A stretch of DNA of 64,000 bases. It comes from Sitta carolinensis (lineage: Eukaryota; Chordata; Aves; Passeriformes; Sittidae). The stretch is from positions 3,300,001-3,364,000 of the forward strand of contig CM063292.1 of assembly GCA_032173965.1 (NCBI GenBank). Reading direction: 5' to 3'. Each line of letters starts with the position of its first letter. The stretch's first letter is position 1. The notes under the pieces are model-generated. The model had not been told where the DNA came from. It searched no databases and was given only the letters and a program-made list of their open reading frames with translations. Positions 1 through 9,795 of the stretch are shown here, piece after piece. Position numbers and translations under genes: made by a program.

Positions 1-3000
1 AACATTCGGCAACAACCATGAAACCACACCCTCAACCCTCACACTCTGAACCTGGAAGACTTTCCACTTTCAAACACCACCAGCTTAGGCAGTTTTTGGA
101 AGAACATGCTTCTCATGGGTCTGTACGTTGCCTCATTTGGTCCCAAATCTAATTAAGAGATCTTGTAAATCACAATGACATTCGGTAGAGCAATGAGTTA
201 CTCAAACAATTGTTCAAAACGGTTGTTTTGCAAATAAGGCAGAAAACACAAACTGAACTACAAAACACAAACTGATTTAAGTTTCACACTAGTGATGTCT
301 GCCATTATCAGTATTGCTGGCTACTTAGGAAACACACTGGATGTGCTGGACACTCAGACCTGACCAACGAGCAGTTGTTGACCATTAAAAGAACTTTTTA
401 TATCAAGCTGCCACAGAATAAATAAATTTAAAGCACACACACTTAAAAAGATGGTTTGCAAACCAAATGGCTAAAAAACACTTTTGCTCTTAGGTTCTCT
501 AACTATAAAAATCCATGAGGAATTCAGACCAAGTATGAAGTCACACTACCAAGAAAATACACAGCTCAGCCCCCACTGGAGCACGGCTGCTGGGCAGGAG
601 GGACCCCCCTGACCCAGCTGCCCCCCGGGTACCCACCACTGCCAGAGGCACAGAGAAAAGGGGAAAATGGGCACAGCTGCCCCAGCACACCACTGCAGGG
701 CTCAGCACTGAAGAGAACCCGGGGAAATCTCTACTTCAAGGATACGATGACATCAAATCAGAAAAATGCATCAGCCTTAATGTCACGATCATTAGTGCCA
801 AGTGTAATACACATCCATTGCCTTTATCCTCTCCAATTCAGGAAACTTGGCTGTGGCAATGCCTGGAACACCACAGCAGCACCTGCTACCTGGGCTCACA
901 GCACCGAGAGTGACCAGCACAGGGCAGGGACCAGCACAGGGCAGCACTATGTTTGGGCTACAGTGAAGTTTAAGAGACTGAGCCCAGGAACACACTCAAC
1001 AGCTTTATTTCTTCTGCTCTGAGAACTGACTGCTCCTCTTTCACACTTCTGGTTCTACTGCACTTACATTTTCTGTCACTCGCAATGCCAGGATGACAAT
1101 TTTAGGTATCTCGTTCTTTCCTGCTCTGGAAGCACACTAACTGCATAAACTCTTTTTTTTTGTTGTAGTTTCAAGTCAGGGAGTTCTCACTATGTGTGAT
1201 GAAATGTGGAAGCCTAAACTTCTTGTTAAGGGAAATGGTCTATGGTCACAGCCCTTAGCTGAGAAGAAGAGTACTGCCTAAATAAGTGGAAATTGCCTCC
1301 ATAAGTTTTTGACTTTTTTCCAACTTTGTATCAATTAACTACAGCACTCCACAAACATTTTCAAACAGTTGTAGCTTTGGTTTTGTATCCCATAGGCAGC
1401 AGCAGAACAGAAAGTGAGGTTTTCCATGCTGTAAGGACATCAGAGTGCTATTTCTTACTTTCTTTGGTCAGCTAGCTATTATTAGAACCTATAAGATTTA
1501 ATGGATAGACTAAGTAGACTGGAACTCAAGAGTACTTGATTCTTTTTTGCAATTCAGCTGTTACCTGTGCTGACAACGACTCTTTTTCTTTCTGCTTGAC
1601 TTCCCTCTCCTTTTTACCACCCTATCTACTCATATTTAAAATGACAAGGCCATCCCACACTTCGTACCATCCTCATTTTGAACCAAATACCCTCCCTAAG
1701 TAACATGGTCCAAACCCATTATTTGAATACCACTAATCTAATTGCCTGTCCCTACCATTAAACAAATTAACTGAACTTTTCCCACTTCCCTCTCCACCCA
1801 GCCTAATGCTTGCACCAAGAATTCAAGGGATTAGCAGTATCTTATTTGTAACAGGTTGCTATAGTGCTACAAAGGCACCCCACTCCAACAAGACAAAACA
1901 TTTTCACGCCAGAAGCCTTGGCTTCTTTGTATGAATGATACACGACTTCTGCATTTTGAGTTACAGTGGCAAATCCATTGGCAGCCTGCAACATTCACGG
2001 GGAAAAATGAGGCAGGAAATCTGTGAATCACTACAGCAGGCTCTAAATGTTATATGAGAAAACATGCCCAGTGCACTGAGGGAATAACTCAGCTATTTCT
2101 GCTGGTCTGCTCAGTGGAGTTCAAACAAAATAAGAAGTCTTTCATACACAGATTTTTTTGAAGAAAACCTACCTTCCTGCATGTTTTTTAAATGCATCTT
2201 TTCACACAACCTTTAGAGACATGCTCTTCACAGCTTCTTACAGATCATGTATTTTTCTCTTCCAGCTCAAAGCTGAGCCTCACTTGGGGTATTTACTTTT
2301 TTAACAAAGTAAAAAAATACCAGATCCCTTAAGTGGTTTTCCAGTTTGTGTTAACATTACCCTCGATGGCAGCTGATCTATATCCCTTTCTTTCCTACTG
2401 TAATTCCAATGCAAATAACACACAGTGCTTCTTCTAAAGCTTCCATCCATGATATGAATTCACATACAATACTACAAGCAGCAAATTCCCCAAAGTGCTC
2501 CTGCACATTTCTTTCCTACGGCGCTGACATTGGTGGCTACCACAGAAACTCAACAAGCCTTTATGATTTGAAGAACAGATATTTTTTTTCACAAGGTGAA
2601 TAATTCAAAGAAGCCTTACACAAACACTTTTTAGGGCTACTGTGATTTAATCTTCCTCCTGCCTAACTACAGGTGAAAAAAACCAGGCCTTGTAGCACAT
2701 GCTGAAGATCAATAAATCGTGTGCTGTCAAAGAAGGAGGAAGAGTTCTTACATATATTCAAAATATCAAGAACATCTGAAAATAAATTAGGTATGAGAGC
2801 GTCAAATACAAAATGAAAAGACTAATGTACTTCAAAGTTTTACTCTATTAAAGCATTAATGAATATATTAACATAAGCACTAACAAAACAGAATCCTTTA
2901 AAGTGTTTTAAAAATAACCAACAGAGTCCCATTATTGGAAATACTTAAAACACATTCTTATATAAAAGGTATTTATTTCATCAAACAAAAATAGTGTTTA

Positions 3001-6000
3001 GAACCCCAATTTTAAAACATCAGACTATTCCATTGTGGAATGTCTGAATATACAAACACACACACATGTACACACACACACACTTTTTTCACCATGAAGC
3101 ATAACCCTTTGTTCCCTAATCCCCAGTTGTATGTTTAATGATCACACATAAAACACTTCCATCAAAAAGAAAAACCGCAGTTCCAGCATGTTTAATTCTT
3201 TGGAAATGAACATCTACATTGCTGAAATGGCATTAGAGTGACAAATGACTATAATCCAGTGGCCCAAGGCCAGCAACTTCTATTATAACAGATTTGGCAG
3301 TTTTGTACGACACAGCATGTTGTGTGTCGATCACTGAACAGAAATGAGACTGCTCAGTTTACCTATAAACAAAACCCCACTTAACTTTACAAGTATGTTA
3401 ACAGCTACATGAATGGAAAGACCAGTATGGCTGAGCAACTGCCTACAGAAACTGGATTTATTAATAGGTAAATGGCTGGATCCATTCTAAGAAGTCTCCA
3501 GATCAGTGCTATAGTCTGAAATGCACAGAATAAATAGCAGTGATTCACAAAACCTGTGGGTTTTAGCCTATTTGCATGCTGCCATATAGTTCCAAATTTA
3601 AGTTCTATGTCAGTTTTCCCAGACTTCCTTTTTTTAAGTCAACCAACCCACATTCACCCACTTTACTCTGTGTGGATTCACCATTCACGTTTTAGAAAGG
3701 CAAATGATCCCTTCTGGCTACCGAAACTCCCAGCTTCAGCTGCAGCCTGAATTCCCAAGATCACATAAGCCTGGAATAACTACTCACTCCACGGGCAGAT
3801 GAGCCCAGACCCTTCTGAGCAATGAACAAGAAGTGGGGAGACACAAATCCAGCTCCTTCAGCCCTTTAAAACACGGCAGCAGCTAAGGTAGGGCTCTCAC
3901 AGCCCTCCCTCCAATTCCCCTCCTCAGCAGCCCCTTCCCACAGCCACCTTTTATTTTGTGTTCAGGGTGTTCCCCGAATCTTCGGTGGATTTCACAAACC
4001 TGGTAGAGCCAACTGCCCCGTCCCCAAACTTCTTTCTGCCCGTGAGGACACTGCAGCGTTACACACATGTGCACAAGAAACTCATCCAGCTGCATCACAA
4101 CCATTTGTTGGACATTATTTTTGAGACATCGATTTCCTAATCATCACAAGCATCAGGCAAGGCGCTGCAAAGGCAGCACGGCACAAATGCCTGCAGACTG
4201 CTGCTTTTTTTAAGGTTTTTTTTTTTTTTTTTGGTCTTCTAGAAACAGCCCTGGCTTAAGGAAACATCAAGCTACACCCTGCCAGGGAGCAGCCCTCCAA
4301 GCCGGCCATAAAAGAGGCAGTTTGCAGTGCAGTATTTCAGGGAGTCAGGTTGCATGCCATGTTCTGAGTTCCAGTTCTTCTGGTTGCCAGGCCAGACACA
4401 ACCTGGGTGAGGATGAGCAGCTTGGGAGCTTGTTCAGCTTTTTTTCTCAGCTCCAACTTGCCTGGTTTTCACTTCAGCTGGGTTTGGGGACAACGTGGTA
4501 CATTTAAAATGGTACCGAGTTCATTTGACACCACAGTAATGGTGAAAGAACAAAACAAGCATAAATGATTCATTCTGCTATGGTATCCTTTCTTCTGCTT
4601 AACTTGTTTTCACAGGATTTACAAATGATGCGTCTGTATTAATTCTTTCTATGAAAAACAATAGAAAAAGTGACTAAAACAACTGTTTATACAGTTCCTA
4701 CAGAGTTTTATTCTTTCCAAACAGGGAAATAGTTTTTAAGCTGTTTTTGGGGTTTTTTTTCTAAGAGATTTTTAGATGCCCCTGATGACAAGTGGTTTTA
4801 ACTAGATCAGCTTAACATCTTTAGTGTCATGGAGTGATACAGCAGGTTTACTTCTAGCTCCCCTTAAAAAAGGGACATGTGAACAGAGTCAGCACACGCC
4901 CAGCAGAACTACAGCAACACGCAAACCTCTCCTGAGAGGATTATGAAATAGTGACATGGACTAGAGGTACAAACCACCAGCAATCCCTAAACCGTGCTAA
5001 GCTGGCCACCCAAAATCAATGTCCCCTTGGAAATATTCGATATGATGGCGTTTCGGGATTCATTTGTCACAATGTGCAACTGGCTGATGAAATATTTCTG
5101 CCCACCATTCCATGAATCCATCCATTGGCAGAAATCTGACTCTGCATTTTAGCTGGAGGAGCAGCAGGATTTTCCTGAAGATGTTGTTTTTTTCCCCCTG
5201 CATGACAAAAAATGCCTCGATGATGGTACACCCAAATTAGAGATATGGAAGAAGAACACGCTTTTTTCTACTTCTGCATCACGACATGAACATAGTGACT
5301 CGAGAATCTCATTTATCTTGTACTCAGAACAGACAACTTTTATCAAAACTTTCTTATTTGTTTCTACTGATCTGCAACACTACCACCCTAAAACAAAATG
5401 GAAACAGCTACATCTAAAATTGCATTCCTGAAGTTGACTTCAGGCTTTTCATCCCAAAGGGTCCAAAACACTGTTACCTTAATTCAGCATCACAGCACTG
5501 TTCTGGAAGATGCACTCACATAATCCCAGACAGCATCTCACTAAACTGGTTAAATTTGAAAAAAAAACCCAAAAATAGGCTGTGTTTAATAGCACAAACA
5601 AAGCATTAGCTAAACAGTATTTTACAAATGTGCTGCCCAAATATATATGTGCCACATTATATACAAACTATATAATACAAATAATATATTGTAACTTAAG
5701 CAGCAACCTCATGAGACCTAAAAATCCTCCTTCACCTACAGAGGGGGATGATTTAAAATAGTCTATGCTCAAGTTGCTACTAAAGATGAATTTACAACCC
5801 AGTTTTAATTTCAGCTATGGAGCACTTCACCATAAACTAAACCATGAGCTTAACTTTTTCTTTTTAAAGTACACCAACATAATTATGTACAGACCAGAAC
5901 ACATCCTTAACTCCTCTAAATCATGGAAAAAGCTGCATTTTAAACCCTCAAACGTAACAAACCACCTGCACTGCTGAGGGGGAAGAAAGCTGGGAGTGGA

Positions 6001-7326
6001 ACAACCCTTGAGTTGGACACTGAATCCTTCTGATGTATCTGCATTCCAAAAATCGTTCACTGGGACAGTAGAAAAAGGTGCAAAAGTAAGAGTTTCCTTC
6101 ATTGTGAAATGAAACTTGAAGGACACAATATTTTAAAATTAAGTCTTCAATCTGAAACAAACTCCAGACACTGCAGCAGCCTTAAGAACACCCACATTAA
6201 CAAAAGCACTCCCGTTTTCCTCTCAAACATAAATAAATCAAGATGGACAAGAAATGTCGGTATAGTTTACACCGATTACGAACTTTTTTTAATGGAAAAA
6301 TCAGTTATCACTGCCACCAGTGCACAACTTCATTTGGTGTGTAACTTAACTCCATTAGAAAAAAAACCCCAAAACCCGCAGAACTCATAATAATGCATCA
6401 CCCTGTTCGAAATGACTTCTATTTTGTGAAACGTGCTTCCTACGACAGAAGACACGGATCCTTAACAAAACTACGTTTAACGCCACCACAGTTTTCTAAA
6501 CTTTATTATTCGCTAAACAAGGAAGTTGCTCTAAGTCTTTCAAATAAAACCCTTCAGTGCTCCACACGCCTTTCCTCCATTCCTGATTTCGACCTCTTTG
6601 GGAGAAAAACCTTAAGGGAAAGAAACAGCGAAGCGAACCCATTCAATCATTCGCTCTAAGCACACAGTGGATTAGCCCAGGAACCGAGCTGTAAACTTCC
6701 AGCGAAAAACCACCACGACTGCAGTTTTTTTTCCACTCGGTGCACAAATCTCCGGGCTGGTTCAGCCCCTGGGATACAGGGAATCCGCACACGCATCCCC
6801 GTGCACGCCGATCTTGCAACACTCAGCCCTTTGCACCCCGATGCGCCGGGCTTTAGCGAGTGTTTGGGCGGGGGGGAGGGGGGGAGGATTAGTTTACAAA
6901 TCTCCTTATTCCCTTCTCGTTATAGAATCGTTTCTGCCTCTCCCCCCCGCCAAAAAATCATAAAAAGAGCAGCCGGAGCGATGGGCTCCGTCCGAGGCAC
7001 CCTCGGGCGGGGGGCTCAGCACCGCCTGCCCCCGGCCCGGGCCCCGGCGTGCCGGCACCGACCCCGGCCCCCCGCGCTCCGGACCCCTCCGGTACGGGAA
7101 TTCCGGCCCGGCAGCTCGGGATCCGCCGTGCCCGCGGGCAGCGAGGCGGCCCCACGGCCCTCAGCACATTCAATGAACGTGCACAATCACCCTGGGCCTA
7201 CTCCCGGCCACCACGCTCCCCCCCCCCCCCACCACCACCCCCCCCACCCCGGGGCCCGCCCGCCGCCGGGAGCCCGGCGGGGTGTGGGCGCGGTGCCGCG
7301 GGGCTGCCCGCGGGCCCGGACGGTAC
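1..7326 (-). other. USP10: USP10 intron 1 (5' part), no recognised exon
   Basis: This is about 7.3 kb of AT-leaning intron that becomes GC-rich towards the exon. It holds a short CA-rich microsatellite near 3052-3083, a T-run at 4216-4232 and an AT-rich patch near 5640-5700. A 113-nt stretch at 2663-2775 on the minus strand looks exon-like but is unassigned (see findings). No other gene, RNA gene or full mobile element was recognised. Confidence 0.6.
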
Positions 7327-7347
7327 CTGCGCGCCGTGCAGGGCCAT
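1..7347 (-). CDS. USP10: USP10, 5' end only (partial gene: first coding exon plus start of intron 1)
   Basis: Ubiquitin-specific peptidase 10 is a cysteine deubiquitinase known to act on p53, to bind G3BP and to work in ribosome rescue and endosomal recycling. Only its start is here: exon 7347-7327 encodes seven residues, MALHGAQ, followed directly by the donor GTACCG. Human USP10 starts MALHSPQ and is also split after residue 7 (from memory). The identification rests on this short match, the CpG-island promoter around it and synteny with KLHL36 and COTL1. Transcription runs towards position 1. I searched 1-7326 by eye for the next conserved block (YIFGDFSPDEF) and did not find it, so exon 2 probably lies beyond the window. 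The catalytic domain is not visible. Confidence 0.8.
3052..3083. repeat. CA/TG microsatellite
   Basis: An impure run of CA dinucleotides, interrupted by ATGTA, lies in USP10 intron 1. Confidence 0.85.
7327..7347 (-). CDS. USP10: USP10 first coding exon (7 codons)
   Basis: The start codon is 7347-7345 and reads ATG GCC CTG CAC GGC GCG CAG, then GT at 7326-7325. The intron phase is 0. The exon is far too short for ORF-based detection and is recognised only by similarity to the human N-terminus and by its donor. The 5' UTR lies at higher coordinates inside the CpG island. Confidence 0.8.
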
Positions 7348-7389
7348 GGCGCCCCGCGTCCCCCGCGGGAGCTCGGCGGTCCCGGCCCC

Positions 7390-7416
7390 TCACGCCGCCG
7401 CCCCCGCCGCCGCCAT
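7390..7416 (-). other. Candidate upstream ORF in USP10 5' UTR (8 codons)
   Basis: ATG at 7416-7414 opens a frame of alanine and glycine codons that ends in TGA at 7392-7390, 42 bp before the USP10 start codon. The ATG is part of the YY1 motif. It is a true uORF only if transcription starts upstream of 7416, which is unknown. Confidence 0.35.
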
Positions 7417-7612
7417 CTTCTCCCTCGCACGCACCAGCCGGGCCGGGCGGGCGGGCGCGCGCCGCACCGCGCATGCGCCGTCCCCGCCCGCCCGCTGCGC
7501 GCGCACGGGGCGGGAGCGGAGGGCGCCCGGGGAAAAAAAGGGCGGGAGCGGCTCCGCCTCCGTGAGGGCAGCGCCGCGGCCCCGGCAGGGCGGGCGGCCG
7601 AGTGGCCGGGGA

Positions 7613-8853
7613 CGGTGCCCCGGGACGCTGCCCGGGGACCCTACCCCGACACGCTGCCCTGGGACTCTGCCCTGACCCTGCCCCGGGACCCTGCCCTGAC
7701 CCTGCCCTGGACCCTGCCCGGGACCCTGCCCGGGACCCTGCCCGGACCTGCCCTGGGACCCTGCCCTGGGACCCTGCCCCTGGGACCCTGCCCTGGACCC
7801 TGCCCTCGGGACCCTGCCCTGGGACCCTGCCCTGACCCTGCCCTGGGACCCTGCCCTGGACCCTGCCCGGACCCTGCCCTGGGACCCTGCCCTGATCCTG
7901 CGCCCTGGGACCCTGCCCTGGGACCCTGCCCTGGGACCCTGCCCTGGACCCTGCCCGGGACCCTGCCCTGGGACCCTGCCCTGGGACCCTGCCCTGACCT
8001 GCCTGGGACCCTGCCCCGGGACCCTGCCCTGGGACCCTGCCCTGACCCTGCCCTGGGACCCTGCCCTGGGACCCTGCCCTGGGACCTGCCCTGACCGCCT
8101 GGGACCCTGCCCTGATCCTGCCCTGGGACCTGCCCTGGGACCCTGCCCTGGGACCCTGCCCTGGGACCCTGCCCTGGACCCTGCCCTGGGACCCTGCCGA
8201 CTGCCCTGGGACCCTGCCCTGATCCTGCCCTGGGACCCTGCCCGATCCTGCCCTGGGACCCTGCCCTGACCCTGCCCTGGGACCTGCCCTGGGATCCTGC
8301 CCTGGGATCCTGCCCTGATCCTGCCTGGGACCCTGCCCTGGATCCTGCCCTGGGATCCTGCCCTGGGACCTGCCCTGGGACCCTGCCCTGGGATCCTGCC
8401 CTGATCCTGCCCTGGACCCTGCCCTGGATCCTGCCCTGGGACCCTGCCCTGGGTCCTGCCCTGGGACCCTGCCCTGGATCCTGCCCTGGGACCCTGCCCT
8501 GGGATCCTGCCCTGGGACCACTGCCCTGATCCTGCCCTGGGACCCTGCCCTGATCCTGCCCTGGGACACTGCCCTGGGATCCTGCCCTGGGACCCTGCCC
8601 TGATCCTGCCCTGGGACCCTGCCCTGATCCTGCCCTGGGATCCTGCCCTGATCCTGCCCTGGACCCTGCCCTGATCCTGCCCTGGGACCTGCCCTGACCC
8701 TGCCCTGGGACCCTGCCCTGATCCTGCCCTGGGACCCTGCCCTGATCCTGCTGACCGCCTGGGACCTGCCCTGGGATCCTGCCCCGGGATCCTGCCCTGG
8801 GATCCTGCCCCGGGACCCTGCCCTGGGACCCTGCCCTGATCCTGCCCTGGGAC
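7613..8853. repeat. GC-rich minisatellite, 12-14 bp unit, immediately upstream of USP10
   Basis: Roughly ninety tandem copies of CCTGGGACCCTGCC (14 bp) are present, with 12-bp variants CCTGACCCTGCC and CCTGATCCTGCC. GGATCC-type variants are common only in the right half. On the minus strand, the coding strand of USP10, the array reads as closely spaced GGG runs separated by short loops and could form G-quadruplexes. Long open frames through it on both strands, including one of 607 codons on the minus strand, are composition artefacts. The length may be unreliable in assembly. Confidence 0.95.
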
Positions 8854-8975
8854 GCCGCAGCAGCCCCCGGGCTGCCGGAGCGGGGCGGGTGTATAGCCTG
8901 GAGAAGAGAAGGCTGAGAGGGGATCTCGTTAATGGCTGTGAAACATCGCCGGGGCGGGTGTCAGAAGGATCGCAG

Positions 8976-9110
8976 GGCCGTGGAATGGGATGGGTTGGAA
9001 GGGAGCTCAAAGATCATGCAGTTCCAGCCCAGCCATGGGCAGCGCCGGTTCCACTGTCCCAGGGGGCTCCAAGCCCGCCCTTGGGCACTGCCAGGGATCC
9101 CGGGGCAGCC
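8976..9110 (-). mobile_element. CR1 LINE fragment (3' end, minus orientation)
   Basis: The sequence shows the reverse-complement CR1 3' end: GGGTTGGAAGGGA, then AGATCATGCAGTTCCAGCCC and the diagnostic CCATGGGCAG. It is 5'-truncated, as is usual for CR1, and is non-coding. Confidence 0.85.
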
Positions 9111-9134
9111 CCGGCTGCTCCGGGCACCTGTGCC

Positions 9135-9427
9135 AGGATGGTGCCAAACCTTTTCCCGGGCTGCTCGACAACAGGACAAGCAGCGATGGCCATAAACTAA
9201 ACCACGAGAAGTTCCAGCTCGACACGAGGGAGGATTTCTGTCCGTGTCAGGTGGCAGAGCTCTGGAACAGCTGCCCAAGGAGAGTGTGGAGACATCTGAG
9301 GGAGACATTCCCACCCCAGCTGGGCACGTTCCTGGGTCACCTGCTCCAGATTTCCCTGCCTTGGCAAGGTCGTTGGACTGGGTCATCTCCAGAGATCCTT
9401 TCCAACCCAAATAATTCCATGATTCCT
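9135..9427 (+). mobile_element. CR1 LINE fragment (3' end, plus orientation)
   Basis: This carries the last part of CR1 ORF2 and the 3' UTR. It has the AAACTAAACCACGAGAAGTTCCAG block, then CTCTGGAACAGCTGCCCAAG, and ends GATCCTTTCCAACCCAAATAATTCCATGATT, the avian CR1 terminus (motifs given in pieces). It is broken and non-functional. Confidence 0.9.
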
Positions 9428-9660
9428 TGATTATGTTGGAAAAGCCTTCCAAGATGGTCGAGTCCAATCTGAGCGGTCCCTACCTTGTCAGCCAGCTCAG
9501 AGCACTGAGTGCCACATCCAGGCATTCCTTGGACACCTCCGGGGATGGGGATTCCATCACCTCCCTGGACAGTCTGTTCTAATGTTTAATCACCCTTTCT
9601 GTGAAGAAATTCCTCCAAATGTGCAAATTTCATCTGAGAAAAGGCCCGTGCCAAGGGTCA
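9428..9660 (-). mobile_element. CR1 LINE fragment (minus orientation), abutting the previous copy 3' to 3'
   Basis: It begins with GTTGGAAAAGCCTTCCAAGA and GTCGAGTCCAA and continues through GTGAAGAAATTCCTCC. These are the reverse-complement landmarks of a different CR1 subfamily from the copy at 8976. Confidence 0.85.
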
Positions 9661-9774
9661 CTCTGGCAGGTGACAGGTAAGGCTGCGTGCCCAGATGATG
9701 CCAGAGCAAAGCTGTCCCACCTCTGTCCCAAATAGCCAGGGTGGGAATGGGTTCAGGGTTTGTATCCTGGGGAG

Positions 9775-9795
9775 AAAAAAAAAAAAAAAAAAAAA
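9775..9795. repeat. Poly(A) run
   Basis: Twenty-one consecutive A residues lie in intergenic sequence just after the CR1 cluster. Confidence 0.9.

Larger units (their letters stand above)
6950..7610 (-). promoter_or_regulatory. USP10: CpG-island promoter of USP10 with NRF1 and YY1 motifs
   Basis: This is a dense CpG block around USP10 exon 1. On the minus strand, upstream of the ATG, there is a perfect NRF1-type palindrome GCGCATGCGC at 7469-7478. A YY1-type AAGATGGCGGC is at 7419-7409, about 70 bp from the start codon. Both are typical of housekeeping CpG promoters without a TATA box. The YY1 ATG opens an 8-codon upstream frame that stops at 7392-7390. The exact transcription start cannot be read from sequence alone. 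Confidence 0.75.

Noticed and set aside
7187..9010. 607-codon minus-strand open frame rich in Gly, Arg, Gln and Pro
   Set aside because: It lies almost wholly in the USP10 minisatellite and CpG island. The composition follows the repeat unit and there is no domain.
8990..9467. Frames of 146 and 168 codons near 9.2 kb
   Set aside because: They run through decayed CR1 fragments in mixed orientation and do not correspond to an intact CR1 protein.
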